Shown: positions 40,124 through 49,990, counted from the first letter of the stretch. The stretch is 64,000 bases of DNA from Brevundimonas vesicularis (GCF_027105095.1 NZ_CP114278.1:2826501-2890500), one strand, 5' to 3'. Numbers and translations: made by a program. The notes: generated by a model from the sequence alone, not told the origin.

Positions 40124-42049
40124 TTAGAACTCTTCCCAGCCCTCGGCGTCGGAGATCGGCGCGGGGGCGGCGCCGCCGCGCCCAAGCGTCTTCATGGCGG
40201 TGACCGTGCGCGGCGCTGGCGATGGGGCGGGCCGTGCGGGCGCCGGGCGCTGCTGGCGCTGAGACGTCTGCCCCACCTTGAAGCGCGCGACGGCGGCGTT
40301 AAGCCCCCCGGCCTCCTGCGACAGGGAATGGCTGGCCGCGGTGGATTGCTCGACCATGGCCGCATTCTGCTGGGTCATCTGGTCCATCTGGTTGACGGCC
40401 GTATTGACCTGCTGGAGCCCGGTCGCCTGTTCGGCGGCCGATTCGGAAATGTCGGTCACCAGGGTCTCGATCTGCGCCACATGGGCGGTGATCCGCTCCA
40501 GGCTAGCGCCCGTTTCCCCGACCAAACGCACGCCAGATTCCACCTGTCCGGCGGATTGGGTGATCAGGGACTTGATCTCCTTGGCGGCCTGGGCCGAGCG
40601 TTCGGCCAGCGCCCGGACCTCGGAGGCGACGACGGCGAAGCCCCGGCCGCTTTCGCCGGCCCGCGCCGCCTCGACCCCGGCGTTCAGAGCCAGAAGATTG
40701 GTCTGGAAGGCGATCTCGTCGATCACGCCGATGATCTGGCCGATCTCGTTGGACGAGCGTTCGATCTCGCCCATGGCCGTAATGGCGTCGCGGACCACCG
40801 CGCCGCTCTTGTCGGCGTCGCCGCGGGCCGCCTGGACCGCGCCTGCGGCCTGAACGGCGCCCGAGGCGGTGGCCCGCACGGTGGCGGTGATCTGGTCCAG
40901 GGCGGCGGCGGTTTCTTCCAGGCTGGCGGCCTGTTGCTCGGTCCGACGCGACAGGTCGTCGGCGGCCTGGGCGATCTCTCCGGCGCCGGCGTTGATGGCC
41001 CCGGCGTTTGCGGCGATCGAGCCGATGGCCTGCTGCAGCCCGTCCAGCGCCGCGTTGAAGTTGGCGCGCAGCTGCTCATAGGCGCTGGGGAACGGATCCT
41101 GGATGCGATAGGTCAGATCGGCGCCGGCCAAAGCTTCCAGCCCCTGGCTCAGGCCGGTCACGACCGTGGCCTGCTCGCGCGCGGCGGCCTGACGCGCCTG
41201 ATCGCCGGCAGCGCGGTCTTCATCTTCCCTCAAACGTCGCTGTTCCGCCTGGGCCGCCTCGGCCTGGGCGCGGCTGACGATCAGGGCCTGAATATCGACC
41301 ACGGCGCAGGCGATGTCGCCGATCTCGTCCTTGCGGCGCGCCTCGCCCAGATGGACCTCGGTCTTGCCCTCGGCCATGGCGCGAAGGCCGCCGGTCAGCC
41401 GTCGGATGGGCGCCACCAGGCCGCGCACGCCGCCCAGAATCAGGCCGATGCTGATGAGCAGGCTCAGGATCACCGCGCCAATCATGATCAGCCGCCCTTC
41501 GACCGCCGTCGCTTCGGCCGCGTCATGGTTCTTCAGCGCCGCCGCCTCGATCTTGTCGGCCGCGTCCCCCATGGCGGTCTCCAGGGTCGAGAACTGCGTC
41601 AGGAATTCCGGCATCATTCGCTGCGCCTGCGCCGGGTCCCGCCCGGCGGCATCCACGACCTCGCCGGCCGCGTCGACATAGGTCTTCAGCGGCGCATCAA
41701 CCGATTCCAGCGCCGCCTTGATGGCCGGGTCCGTCGCCAAGGCCGTGTTTTCGGCGATCGCCTTTTCGAACGTGGCGCGATGTTCGCTCAGGCCGGCTCG
41801 GACGTCATCCAGGGCGACGCCGTTCTTCGGATCGGCGGACAGCAGGGCGGCGAAGACATCGGCGCGCAGGGCGTCGTGCATCATGTCGGCCTGCATGTGG
41901 TTGCGAAGAACCTCGCCGGACACCGCCGCGCGGTCCAGGGCCTCGCCCAGCCGGGTGTTCACCATCAGTCCGACACTGGCTGTGCCGACGGAGAGCAGCA
42001 GCACACCGATCCCGGTCGCCGTGACCTTCTTGCCGATAGTCCAGATCAT
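40124..42049 (-). CDS. Methyl-accepting chemotaxis protein (transmembrane) with C-terminal WEEF tether
   Basis: 641 residues. Transmembrane helices at about 8-30 and 187-209 bracket a helical periplasmic sensor; then HAMP (APIRRLTGGLRAMAEGKTEV), a second HAMP-like stretch, and the signalling domain with the hairpin tip [20 protein letters not shown] and [19 protein letters not shown]. Methylation-site helices flank it. It ends GWEEF, resembling the NWETF-type pentapeptide that tethers CheR/CheB. The Ala/Pro linker before it is typical. The ligand is unknown and no che genes are adjacent. Confidence 0.93.
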   Translation of the reverse strand: MIWTIGKKVTATGIGVLLLSVGTASVGLMVNTRLGEALDRAAVSGEVLRNHMQADMMHDALRADVFAALLSADPKNGVALDDVRAGLSEHRATFEKAIAENTALATDPAIKAALESVDAPLKTYVDAAGEVVDAAGRDPAQAQRMMPEFLTQFSTLETAMGDAADKIEAAALKNHDAAEATAVEGRLIMIGAVILSLLISIGLILGGVRGLVAPIRRLTGGLRAMAEGKTEVHLGEARRKDEIGDIACAVVDIQALIVSRAQAEAAQAEQRRLREDEDRAAGDQARQAAAREQATVVTGLSQGLEALAGADLTYRIQDPFPSAYEQLRANFNAALDGLQQAIGSIAANAGAINAGAGEIAQAADDLSRRTEQQAASLEETAAALDQITATVRATASGAVQAAGAVQAARGDADKSGAVVRDAITAMGEIERSSNEIGQIIGVIDEIAFQTNLLALNAGVEAARAGESGRGFAVVASEVRALAERSAQAAKEIKSLITQSAGQVESGVRLVGETGASLERITAHVAQIETLVTDISESAAEQATGLQQVNTAVNQMDQMTQQNAAMVEQSTAASHSLSQEAGGLNAAVARFKVGQTSQRQQRPAPARPAPSPAPRTVTAMKTLGRGGAAPAPISDAEGWEEF

Positions 42050-42174
42050 GGCCGCGCTCCCGATGACGATGCGGATAGCAGCGATAGACGAACCAGGGTT
42101 AACGCTTCGCTTCCGCCGCGTCAGGGCAGGCGACGGCGACGGTAAGGTCGTTCTTCATCTTTTCGGATTACGAA

Positions 42175-42196
42175 GGTCTCCGACAAGAAGGAGACC
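42175..42196 (+). promoter_or_regulatory. Hairpin sequestering the ribosome-binding site of the porin gene
   Basis: GGTCTCC (42175-42181) pairs with GGAGACC (42190-42196) over 7 bp with an 8-nt loop. The right arm contains the AGGAG ribosome-binding site, 4 nt before the ATG at 42201, so folding would hide it. Confidence 0.6.
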
Positions 42197-42200
42197 TGGC

Positions 42201-43388
42201 ATGCAGAATGCGACGCCACGGAAGACCGCCTGCCTGCTGGCCGTTCTGGCCGCAGGCCTCGCTCTAACGGCCGTTCCGGCCGCGGCCCGCGTCGCCGAGC
42301 CCTCCTGGAGGGTGGCGGCGGAATACACGGCCGATGTCTCGGGCGTCGTCTCGGGTGGAGCGACCAGAGCGGGTCGCTATCTGGACAAACTGTCGGTCAC
42401 GCTGGACGGCGACCTCGAACAGGCGATGGGCTGGCGCGGGGCTCGGCTGCATATGTCGGGCCTGTACAATGGCGGGGGCGAACCCAACGCCCTGGCCGGC
42501 ACGCTGCAGGGCGTCGACAATATCGAGGTGGCCCAGCAGGGCGCGCGCCTGTTCGAGGCCTGGATCGAACAGGATCTGGGCGGCTCGGCCTCGCTGCTGG
42601 CGGGCCTGTATGATCTCAACAGCGAATTCTACGCCACAGAGGCGTCCGGCCTGCTGATCGCGCCGCCCTTCGGCATCGGGTCGGAACTGGCCTCCACCGG
42701 CCCGAACGGCCCGGCCATCTTCCCGTCGTCGTCGCTGGCGGCGCGCCTTCGGGTGGGACAGGCCAAGGGACCTTACGGTCAGGTCGCCGTCGTCAACGCG
42801 GACGCCCGCACTCTGGGCGATCGCGGCGGCGTGGACACCAGCCTGGACGAAGGGGTGCTGGGCATCGCCGAGGCCGGCATGAGCGGCCCGATCCGCTACG
42901 CCGTGGGCGTCTGGCGCTACGACCAGCGTCAGGACGACATCCGCGACCTGACCCCCGACGGCGATCCCGCCCAAAGCCGCGCCCACGGCGCCTACGCCCT
43001 GCTGGAAGGCAAGCTTTTCGGAGACGCCGAGGAGGGGCCGCGCATCGACGGCTTCACGCGTCTGGGACTGTCGGACGGCGACACCACGGATTTCAAGGGC
43101 GGCTGGCAGGCCGGGCTGCTGATGCAGCGCATCTTCGCCGCCCGTCCTGACGGTCAGCTGTCCTTCGGCATTCACCAGGGCTGGCTGTCGGACAAGGCGC
43201 GCGCCAACATCGCCGACACGGGTCTCGATCCCGGCCGTCACGAAGAGGGGATCGAACTGACCTATGCCGACACGATCGGCCGGTTCGGCGTCCAGCCCGA
43301 CATCCAGTTGATCCGCAATCCGGGCGGAGTGCGCGACGCGGACGATGTCGTAGTGGTGTCCCTGCGCGTCACCGTGCCGCTGTTCTGA
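42201..43388 (+). CDS. OprB-type carbohydrate-selective porin
   Basis: 395 residues. The signal peptide MQNATPRKTACLLAVLAAGL ends near PAAARVAEP, and AAGGAGACC precedes the ATG at 42201. The mature sequence has the OprB pattern: LDGDLEQAMGWRGARLHMSG, LFEAWIEQDLGGSASLLAGL, YDLNSEFYATEASGLLI and a C-terminal Phe (RVTVPLF) that signals outer-membrane beta-barrel insertion. It would allow sugar diffusion across the outer membrane. No sugar transporter is adjacent. Confidence 0.88.
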   Translation: MQNATPRKTACLLAVLAAGLALTAVPAAARVAEPSWRVAAEYTADVSGVVSGGATRAGRYLDKLSVTLDGDLEQAMGWRGARLHMSGLYNGGGEPNALAGTLQGVDNIEVAQQGARLFEAWIEQDLGGSASLLAGLYDLNSEFYATEASGLLIAPPFGIGSELASTGPNGPAIFPSSSLAARLRVGQAKGPYGQVAVVNADARTLGDRGGVDTSLDEGVLGIAEAGMSGPIRYAVGVWRYDQRQDDIRDLTPDGDPAQSRAHGAYALLEGKLFGDAEEGPRIDGFTRLGLSDGDTTDFKGGWQAGLLMQRIFAARPDGQLSFGIHQGWLSDKARANIADTGLDPGRHEEGIELTYADTIGRFGVQPDIQLIRNPGGVRDADDVVVVSLRVTVPLF

Positions 43389-43392
43389 CGGT

Positions 43393-43875
43393 TCAGCGCG
43401 CCAGCACCGCGCGGGCGGGGTCGAAGCCGACGACCTCGCGGATCACGATCATGCTCTTGAAGCCGCGCACGCCCTTTTCGGGGACCAGTTCGCGGATGCC
43501 GAAGGCCTCGTAGTCCTGCATGGAGCGGACGGCGACGGTGAGCAGATAGTCGGTTTCGCCCGTCACATCCCAGCAGCCCTGCACCTCCGGACTGGCCTTC
43601 ATGGCGCGCTGGAAGGCGTCCATGACTTTACGATCCTGGGTGTTCATCTCGACCTGGACATGCAGGACGATGCGCGGTTCGACACGGGCGGGATCAATGA
43701 CGGCGACGTCGGCGGCGATGACGCCCTCGGCCCGCAGGCGACGCAGGCGGCGCAGGACGGCGGATTCCGACAGGCCCACCGCCTCGGCCGTCACCCGCGC
43801 CGGCTCCAGATTGTTGCGCCGGACCCGCATCAGCAGCTTATGGTCGAAATCGTCGAGCGTGACGAAATTCGTCAT
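43393..43875 (-). CDS. Lrp/AsnC-family transcriptional regulator
   Basis: 160 residues from the Met at 43875 (MTNFVTLDDFDHKLL), preferred over an upstream Met in the divergent promoter. Helix-turn-helix ARVTAEAVGLSESAVLRRLR, then the RAM ligand domain with VEMNTQDRKVMDAFQRAM, GCWDVTGETDYLLTVAV and a final FKSMIVIREVVGFDP. It is divergent from an amino-acid-exporter-like gene, a common regulator/target layout; the effector is probably an amino acid. Confidence 0.93.
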   Translation of the reverse strand: MTNFVTLDDFDHKLLMRVRRNNLEPARVTAEAVGLSESAVLRRLRRLRAEGVIAADVAVIDPARVEPRIVLHVQVEMNTQDRKVMDAFQRAMKASPEVQGCWDVTGETDYLLTVAVRSMQDYEAFGIRELVPEKGVRGFKSMIVIREVVGFDPARAVLAR

Positions 43876-43893
43876 TACGGAACCTCCATCGAC

Positions 43894-43921
43894 GATTTCC
43901 GTCGCATTCAAGCGGAAAATC
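43894..43921. promoter_or_regulatory. Candidate Lrp operator between lrp and rhtA
   Basis: GATTTCCG (43894-43901) and CGGAAAATC (43913-43921) are imperfect inverted repeats separated by 11 nt, centred in the divergent gap. The AT-rich, palindromic form fits Lrp-family sites. Confidence 0.6.
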
Positions 43922-43959
43922 GCCGGGAAGCGCAAGCGGCGTTACGCTAGCTTTACGCC

Positions 43960-44868
43960 ATGACGTCGCTGGCCCTGAAAACCCATCTGAACTCGCCGCT
44001 GGCGGCGCGCCTGATCCCCTATCTGGCGCTGTTTGCGGGCATGGTGACGCTGGCGTGCGGCACCTCCTTCGCCAAGACCCTGTTTCCGGTGATCGGGGCG
44101 GAGGGGACCTCGGCCTATCGCGTCGGCATTTCGGCCGTTCTTCTGGTTGCCGTTTTCCGGCCCTGGCGGTTCCGGCTGACCCGCGCGGACCTAGGCGCCA
44201 TCGCGCTGTATGGCGTCGTGCTGGGCGCGATGAACCTCAGCTTCTACATGGCCCTGCGCACCATTCCGCTGGGTCTGGCCATCGCCATCGAGTTCATGGG
44301 TCCCCTGATTCTGGCCCTGATCCATTCGCGCAAACCCATACATTTCGCCTGCATCGGTCTGGCGGTCGTGGGGCTGGGCCTGCTGCTGCCGATCAAGGCC
44401 GGGGCCGGCGCGCTGGACCCTGTCGGCATGGCGCTGGCGGCCTTCGCCGGCCTGTGCTGGGCGCTGTATATCGTCTTCGGCAAGCGGCTGTCGCACCTGC
44501 ACGCCGGTCAGTCGGTGGCGCTGGGCATGAGCGTCGCCGCCCTGGTCGTCGTGCCGTTCGGCGTGGCCCATGCGGGCGCCGCCCTGCTGAACCCCGCCAT
44601 CATCCTGGCGGGCGTGGCGGTGGCGATCTTCTCCAGCGCCCTGCCCTATTCACTGGAAATGGTGGCCTTGCGCAGCATCCCCAAACGCACCTTCGGCGTG
44701 GTGCTCAGCGCCGAGCCGGCGGTCGGCGCCCTGGCCGGGCTCCTGATCCTGCACGAGCACCTGACCGGCCAGCAATGGCTCGCCATCGCCGCCATCGTCG
44801 CCGCCTCGGTCGGCGCGATCGCGACGACGCGGGATGCGAAGATCGAGTTGGAGCCCAGCGCGCCCTAG
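43960..44868 (+). CDS. rhtA: EamA-family exporter, RhtA-like
   Basis: 302 residues with ten hydrophobic helices in two EamA repeats. RhtA-like features include [58 protein letters not shown] and a second repeat with [20 protein letters not shown] and [12 protein letters not shown]. It probably exports threonine, homoserine or related amino acids under the divergent Lrp regulator. Its stop TAG overlaps the MCP stop on the other strand in a shared CTAG. Confidence 0.88.
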   Translation: MTSLALKTHLNSPLAARLIPYLALFAGMVTLACGTSFAKTLFPVIGAEGTSAYRVGISAVLLVAVFRPWRFRLTRADLGAIALYGVVLGAMNLSFYMALRTIPLGLAIAIEFMGPLILALIHSRKPIHFACIGLAVVGLGLLLPIKAGAGALDPVGMALAAFAGLCWALYIVFGKRLSHLHAGQSVALGMSVAALVVVPFGVAHAGAALLNPAIILAGVAVAIFSSALPYSLEMVALRSIPKRTFGVVLSAEPAVGALAGLLILHEHLTGQQWLAIAAIVAASVGAIATTRDAKIELEPSAP

Positions 44869-46361
44869 AACGCCTCCCAGTCCTGCGTCGGGGCCGCCGA
44901 CAGCCCGCCGCCGCCGGCATAGGCGCGGACGCGAGCGCGCTCGCGGTCCAGCGAGATGGGTTCGGCGCTCTTGGACAGATCGTGGACGCGGACCGGCGCG
45001 GACGCCTCTCCGGTCTCGAACCGTTCGACCAGATGCGCCAGTTGTTCGGTCTCGTTCTTCAGGCTCATCGCCGCCGCCGTGGTCTCCTCGACCATGGCCG
45101 CATTCTGCTGGGTGAGCTGATCCATCTGATTGATGGCGGTGTTCACTTGGCTCAATCCGGCGGCCTGCTCCTGGGCCGAGCTGGCGATCTCCGAGATCAG
45201 GGCGTCCATTTCGGCCACCTTGACCGTGATCGCCGACAGGGCCTCTCCGGTTTCGTCCACCAGACGCACGCCCTGCGCCACCTCCTGGCCGGACGTCGTG
45301 ATCAGGATCTTGATCTCCTTGGCGGCCTCGGCCGAGCGTTGGGCCAGGGCCCGCACCTCGGACGCCACGACGGCGAAGCCGCGTCCCGCCTCGCCCGCCC
45401 GCGCCGCCTCGACCCCAGCGTTCAGGGCCAGAAGGTTGGTCTGGAAGGCGATCTCGTCGATGACGCCGATGATGTCGCTGATCTGGGTCGAACTGCGCTT
45501 GATGCCGTCCATGGCGGCGATCGCCTGACGCACCACCTCGCCGGAGCGGTCGGCTTCGGTCCGGGCGCCCACGGCCGCCGTCGACGCCTGTTTGGCGCCC
45601 TCCGCGCTGCGTTTCACCGTGGCGGTGATCTGGTCCAGCGCCGCCGCCGTCTCTTCCAGACTGGCGGCCTGACGTTCGGTGCGCCGCGCCAGGTCGTCGG
45701 AGGCGCCCGAAATCTCGCTGACCCCGCCCCTCAGACCCTCGACCGCGCGCAACGCCTGATCCAGGGCTTGCCGAAGGCTTTCGACCGCTGAGTTATAGTC
45801 GTCGCGCACCTTCACGTGCGCGCCCTGCATGGGTGCGTCGATACGCGCGGTCAGATCCCCGGCCGACAGCTTGTTAAGCACCCCCGCCAGCGCGTCGACC
45901 AGCAAGGCCTGCGCCTTTTCCGCCTCGACCCGTTCGGCCTCGCGACGCGCGGCCTCCTGTTCGTCGGCGGTGATGTCGATGGCCAGCTTGATGACCTTCA
46001 CCGGCCGTCCGTCGGGTCCGAAGACGGGGTTGTAGGAGGCCTGCAGCCAGACCTCGCGCCCGCCCTTGGCGATCCGCCGGAACTTGCGCGCCAGGAACCG
46101 CCCCGCATTCAGCTCGCGCCAGAAGGCCGCGTAGTCGGGCGACTCCGCCTCGACCGGGTCCATGAACTTGCGGTGATGCTCGCCGCGGATTTCCTCCAGA
46201 CTGTAGCCCATCGTGTTCAGCAGGTTTGCATTGGCGTCGATGATCGTTCCGTCCAGATTGAACTCGATCAGCGCCTGCGACCGGCCGATGGCCTCCAGCT
46301 TTCCGTTCAGATCAGCCAGTCGACCGTGCGCTTCCGGCGACTTGAATTTATGCGCGAACAT
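44865..46361 (-). CDS. Soluble PAS-containing chemoreceptor with C-terminal WEAF tether
   Basis: 498 residues from the Met at 46361 ([15 protein letters not shown]); an upstream Met at 46430 is less likely. PAS domain at about 30-135 ([20 protein letters not shown]), HAMP-like helix, and signalling domain with [20 protein letters not shown] and [19 protein letters not shown]. There are no membrane helices, so it is cytoplasmic and may sense redox or small molecules. It ends DWEAF, a CheR/CheB-docking-like tail. Divergent from fliI, in keeping with a motility role. Confidence 0.9.
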   Translation of the reverse strand: MFAHKFKSPEAHGRLADLNGKLEAIGRSQALIEFNLDGTIIDANANLLNTMGYSLEEIRGEHHRKFMDPVEAESPDYAAFWRELNAGRFLARKFRRIAKGGREVWLQASYNPVFGPDGRPVKVIKLAIDITADEQEAARREAERVEAEKAQALLVDALAGVLNKLSAGDLTARIDAPMQGAHVKVRDDYNSAVESLRQALDQALRAVEGLRGGVSEISGASDDLARRTERQAASLEETAAALDQITATVKRSAEGAKQASTAAVGARTEADRSGEVVRQAIAAMDGIKRSSTQISDIIGVIDEIAFQTNLLALNAGVEAARAGEAGRGFAVVASEVRALAQRSAEAAKEIKILITTSGQEVAQGVRLVDETGEALSAITVKVAEMDALISEIASSAQEQAAGLSQVNTAINQMDQLTQQNAAMVEETTAAAMSLKNETEQLAHLVERFETGEASAPVRVHDLSKSAEPISLDRERARVRAYAGGGGLSAAPTQDWEAF

Positions 46362-46563
46362 AGGCCCCAACCTCTTCGCTATCGGCAGACCCCCGCCCGC
46401 CTCGGTTGCAACATTAGCGCGTCCAATCATTGAAAAATGGTTTCTCGCCTGAGTTGCAACGCTTAGGTACTTTTGCGGATAAGGTTTGTAGATGCATAGG
46501 CGACTTCATCGGTCGTTAACCACGTTGCCGCATCTGTTGAGGCCTGTTCCTGGGGTCTGATTT

Positions 46564-47907
46564 TTGCGCAATCTCGTCGCCGCCGTCGAAGCGATCGACC
46601 CGCTGGTCGTGACCGGCAAGGTCGCGGGCGTGTCGGGCCTGCTGATCGAGTCGCGCGGCGGCCTGTCGCGCCTCGCCGTCGGCGCCCGGGCCGAGATCGG
46701 ACGGCGCGGCCACGATCCCCTGCCCGCCGAGGTCGTCGGCTTCCGCGATTCCAAAGCCCTGCTGATGCCCTTCGGCCCGGTCGAGGGCGTGGCCCCCGGC
46801 GCCGACATCCGCATCATCGATCAGGCCGCCAGCGTGCGCCCGACAACCGCCTGGCTGGGCCGCATCATCGACGCCTTCGGCCAGCCGATCGACGGCAAGG
46901 GTCCGCTGCCCCAAGGTCCCGCCCCCTATCCCTTGCGCGCCCCGCCCCCACCGGCCCATTCGCGCGGCCGGGTCGGCGAGCGGCTGGACCTGGGCGTGCG
47001 GGCCATGGACGTCTTCACCACCACCTGCCGGGGCCAGCGCCTGGGCATCTTCGCCGGGTCGGGCGTGGGCAAGTCGGTGCTGCTGTCCATGCTGGCCAAG
47101 GAGGCGACGTGCGACGCCGTGGTCGTCGGCCTGATCGGCGAACGGGGCCGCGAGGTGCGCGAGTTCGTGGAAGAGACCCTGGGCGAAGAGGGGCTGAAAC
47201 GCGCCGTCGTCGTGGTCGCCACCTCGGACGAACCGGCCCTGAAACGCCGCCAGTCGGCCTATATGACCATGGCCATCGCCGAATATCTGCGCGACCAGGA
47301 TCTCGAAGTCCTGTGCCTGATGGACAGCGTCACCCGCTTTGCGATGGCCCAGCGCGAGATCGGGCTGGCCGCCGGCGAGCCCCCGACCACCAAGGGCTAC
47401 ACCCCCACCGTCTTCACCGAACTGCCCAAGCTGCTGGAGCGCGCTGGGCCGGGGCCGATCCGGCCCGACGGTACGACGGCGGCGCCCATCACCGCCCTGT
47501 TCACCGTGCTGGTGGACGGCGGCGACCATGACGAGCCGATCGCCGACGCCGTGCGCGGTATTCTGGACGGGCATATCGTCATGGATCGCAAGATCGCCGA
47601 GCGTGGGCGCTTCCCCGCCATCGACGTGTTGAAGTCCGTCAGCCGCACCCTGCCCGGCTGTCAGACCCCGCCCGAGCGCGAGCTGAACAAGCGCGCCCGT
47701 CAGTGCCTGAGCGCCTACGCCAATATGGAAGAGCTGATCAAGATCGGCGCCTACCGCACCGGCGCCGACCCGATCGTGGACCGGGCCATCGCCCTGAACC
47801 CCGCGCTCGAAGATTTTCTGGGTCAGGACAAGGACGATGCGACGCGTCTTTCCGATTCCTTTACCCGGCTGGAAGCAATCCTGAACCAAGGCATGATCAG
47901 GGAGTGA
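46564..47907 (+). CDS. fliI: Flagellar export ATPase FliI
   Basis: 447 residues. The catalytic core has Walker A AGSGVGKS (164-171), [13 protein letters not shown], Walker B region [19 protein letters not shown] and the [16 protein letters not shown] tail typical of FliI/type III ATPases. The start is TTG at 46564 ([13 protein letters not shown]), matching the usual N-terminus. TTAACCACG 47 nt upstream is a CtrA half-box-like element, consistent with class II flagellar control in Caulobacterales. It forms an operon with fliJ (8-nt gap). Confidence 0.95.
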   Translation: MRNLVAAVEAIDPLVVTGKVAGVSGLLIESRGGLSRLAVGARAEIGRRGHDPLPAEVVGFRDSKALLMPFGPVEGVAPGADIRIIDQAASVRPTTAWLGRIIDAFGQPIDGKGPLPQGPAPYPLRAPPPPAHSRGRVGERLDLGVRAMDVFTTTCRGQRLGIFAGSGVGKSVLLSMLAKEATCDAVVVGLIGERGREVREFVEETLGEEGLKRAVVVVATSDEPALKRRQSAYMTMAIAEYLRDQDLEVLCLMDSVTRFAMAQREIGLAAGEPPTTKGYTPTVFTELPKLLERAGPGPIRPDGTTAAPITALFTVLVDGGDHDEPIADAVRGILDGHIVMDRKIAERGRFPAIDVLKSVSRTLPGCQTPPERELNKRARQCLSAYANMEELIKIGAYRTGADPIVDRAIALNPALEDFLGQDKDDATRLSDSFTRLEAILNQGMIRE

Positions 47908-47915
47908 TGATTTAG

Positions 47916-48326
47916 ATGACCGCTTGGGCCCAATCCCTGATCCGCATCTCCAACTATGAGGTCGAGACGCTGCAGAAGCGTCTGGCCGAGATCGCCGAAC
48001 GCCGCGCCGGCGCCGAACTCCGCATCGCCGTGCTTGACGCCGAGGCCGAGGGCGAACGCAACCGCGCCCGCATGGACGCCGAGGCCGGCATGATGCTGGG
48101 CGCCTATCTGAACGGCTGGAAATCCAGGAAGGCCGCCGCCGAAGGCGACCTGTCGGTGCTGGACGCCGAGGAAGCCGGCGCCCGCGACGCCCTGACCGGC
48201 GCTTTCGAAGAGCTGAAGAAGTTCGAGCACGTCGCCGAGACCACTCGCCTGAACCAGCTGGTCGCCCTCGCCAAGCGCGAAACCGCCGCCTTCGACGCGC
48301 TGGGCCTGCGGAAGCGTGCGGTCTGA
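47916..48326 (+). CDS. fliJ: Flagellar export protein FliJ
   Basis: 136 residues, almost wholly helical with heptad-like repeats (EVETLQKRLAEIAERRAGAE, ARMDAEAGMMLGAYLNGWKS), as expected for the FliJ coiled coil that binds FliI and FlhA in the export apparatus. It lies 8 nt after fliI. The family is poorly conserved, so the call relies on shape and position. Confidence 0.88.
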   Translation: MTAWAQSLIRISNYEVETLQKRLAEIAERRAGAELRIAVLDAEAEGERNRARMDAEAGMMLGAYLNGWKSRKAAAEGDLSVLDAEEAGARDALTGAFEELKKFEHVAETTRLNQLVALAKRETAAFDALGLRKRAV

Positions 48327-49572
48327 CTCCAACGATCCTCCCTCGCATCGCGGGGGAGGGGGACCGCGCGTAGCGTGGTGGAGGGGGCGGACGTCGCACG
48401 GACCGTCGTCGTCGGTTCTTGCTCGCCCTGTTCAGATCGAGTCTGAGGTCGCCCCCTCCACCGCTTCGCGGTCCCCCTCCCCCGTTCCGCTGCGCTCCTC
48501 GGGGGAGGATTTCAGCCGCCGCGCCATCCTCGCCGCCCCGCTCGCGCTCGCCGCCTGCGACCGCTTCGCCTCGGCGGAGCCGTCGTTGCCCAACGTCCCA
48601 CCGCTGAAGTCCATCGCCCCCGCCCCCTTCGGCACGGCGATCAAGGCCAGCCAGATCGACGACCCGGACTGGGTCGCGCTGGCCCGCGCCAACGTCTCCC
48701 AGCTGACGCCGGAGTGGGAGATGAAGATGGAGTACATTCTGGCGAACGGCCTGGACCGGCCCAACTTCGACCGCTCGGACCGTATCGCCGCCTTCGCCCG
48801 GGCTGAGGGCATGGCGATGCACGGCCACACCCTGATCTGGTATGCGCAAGGGAAGGAGGCCTTCGCCGGCCTGTCGGGCGCCGCCTTCGACCGCGCTTTC
48901 GATAGCTATATCGCCACCGTCGCAGGCCGCTATCGCGGCAAGGTCCGCAGCTGGGATGTGGTCAACGAGCCGATCCTGGACGACGGCTCGGGCATGCGCG
49001 ACTGCCACTGGTCGGCGCGATACGGGCAGGACGGCTATATCCTGCGCGCCTTCGAAAAGGCCCGGATGGCGGATCCTGACGCCGTCCTGTTTCTAAACGA
49101 ATACAATCAGGAAAGCATTCCGGCCAAGGGCGCGCAGTTCCTGAAACTGGTCGAGCGGCTGCTGAAGGCCGGCTGTCCGTTGCAGGGCCTGGGCCTGCAA
49201 TCCCACCTGTGGATCGACATCCCCGAGGGCGTCGTCGCCGCCTATATGCGCGAGATCAGCCAGTTCGGCCTGCCGATCCATGTGTCGGAGCTGGACTGCA
49301 CCCTGCGCACCGAAAACCGGTTGGACCTCCGCAGCCAAGCCGACCGGATCGTGGCGCAGGGCGCGCGCGTGACCGAACTGGCCTCGGCCTTTGCGGCCCT
49401 GCCCAAGGCTCAGCAATTCGCCTTCACCGTCTGGGGCCTGCGCGACACCGACAGCTGGTATCGCCAGGGCGATAAGGACGACGGCCGGGACAAGCCCCTG
49501 CCCTTCGACAGCTTTGGCCGTCCCAATCCGATGGCGGCCGCCATGGCGGCAGGCTTCAAGACCGCCGCCTGA
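48316..49572 (+). CDS. GH10 endo-1,4-beta-xylanase with its 5' end replaced by a repeat
   Basis: The catalytic (beta/alpha)8 barrel is complete: FGTAIKASQIDDPDW, LTPEWEMKME, HGHTLIWYAQGK, the acid/base Glu in SWDVVNEPI, LFLNEYNQES and the nucleophile Glu in HVSELD, then VWGLRDTDSW. It cleaves xylan. Before it lies a Tat-type lipoprotein signal, SRRAILAAPLALAACDRF (lipobox LAAC), but no in-frame ATG. The only upstream in-frame start is a GTG at 48316 inside fliJ, which would read through the repeat and add about 68 odd residues. The natural start was probably lost to the repeat, so expression is doubtful. Confidence 0.82.
   Translation: MRSDSNDPPSHRGGGGPRVAWWRGRTSHGPSSSVLARPVQIESEVAPSTASRSPSPVPLRSSGEDFSRRAILAAPLALAACDRFASAEPSLPNVPPLKSIAPAPFGTAIKASQIDDPDWVALARANVSQLTPEWEMKMEYILANGLDRPNFDRSDRIAAFARAEGMAMHGHTLIWYAQGKEAFAGLSGAAFDRAFDSYIATVAGRYRGKVRSWDVVNEPILDDGSGMRDCHWSARYGQDGYILRAFEKARMADPDAVLFLNEYNQESIPAKGAQFLKLVERLLKAGCPLQGLGLQSHLWIDIPEGVVAAYMREISQFGLPIHVSELDCTLRTENRLDLRSQADRIVAQGARVTELASAFAALPKAQQFAFTVWGLRDTDSWYRQGDKDDGRDKPLPFDSFGRPNPMAAAMAAGFKTAA
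48335..48513. repeat. Dispersed palindromic repeat (family A) between fliJ and the GH10 gene
   Basis: GATCCTCCCTCGCATCGCGG plus GGAGGGGGACCGCGCGTAGC on the left; CCCCTCCACCGCTTCGCGG, TCCCCCTCCCCCGTTCCG and CTCGGGGGAGGAT on the right, inverted. It begins 9 nt after the fliJ stop and ends within the apparent GH10 signal-peptide region, where no start codon is left. Confidence 0.88.
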
Positions 49573-49593
49573 CGACAGGCCTCTGACTACGGA

Positions 49594-49625
49594 AACGCCC
49601 GGCCGTCTTGCGACAGCCGGGCGTT
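49594..49625 (+). terminator. Hairpin after the GH10 gene
   Basis: AACGCCCGGC (49594-49603) and GCCGGGCGTT (49616-49625) form a 10-bp stem with a 12-nt loop. It lies between the convergent GH10 and secreted-peptide genes and may serve both, though the T-tract is short. Confidence 0.75.
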
Positions 49626-49653
49626 CCTGTCCGAACCGGAGGGGGCGGCCGGT

Positions 49654-49899
49654 TTACTTCTTCTTGGCGGTCACGGTCGCCGGCGCCTGGACCGAAGTCT
49701 GGGCCTGGGCTTGATGGCCCCGGCGGTGGGCACGCGGGGCGCGGGCCGACGGCGCAGGGGTCGTCGCCGGAGCGGTCGCAGCCGGACGAGCGGTCATGGC
49801 GGTAGAGGGCGCCGGGGTCGTGCCGGCGAAGGCGGCGCCGCTGGTCAGGGCGACGAAGGCGACGGCGGAAACGGCGGCGGCGGTGCGGAAGGATTTCAT
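49654..49899 (-). CDS. Small secreted Ala/Pro/Thr-rich peptide (1)
   Basis: 81 residues: signal peptide MKSFRTAAAVSAVAFVALTS with cleavage at AAFAG, then a disordered Ala/Pro/Thr mature part and a basic His/Arg segment RAPRAHRRGHQAQAQ, ending TAKKK. It is a paralogue of the next gene upstream: identical start MKSFR, the same SGAAFAGT cleavage region and KKK end. By composition it is like acid-shock Asr-type periplasmic peptides. Function unknown. Confidence 0.65.
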   Translation of the reverse strand: MKSFRTAAAVSAVAFVALTSGAAFAGTTPAPSTAMTARPAATAPATTPAPSARAPRAHRRGHQAQAQTSVQAPATVTAKKK

Positions 49900-49990
49900 G
49901 TCGATGTCCTTCTTTTGAAGGTCGAAGTCTCAGGAGTGTCGGGGATGCTGCCGGCCGGGGACGCCGGCAGGACCAGCAAGGCGTCGGGCC

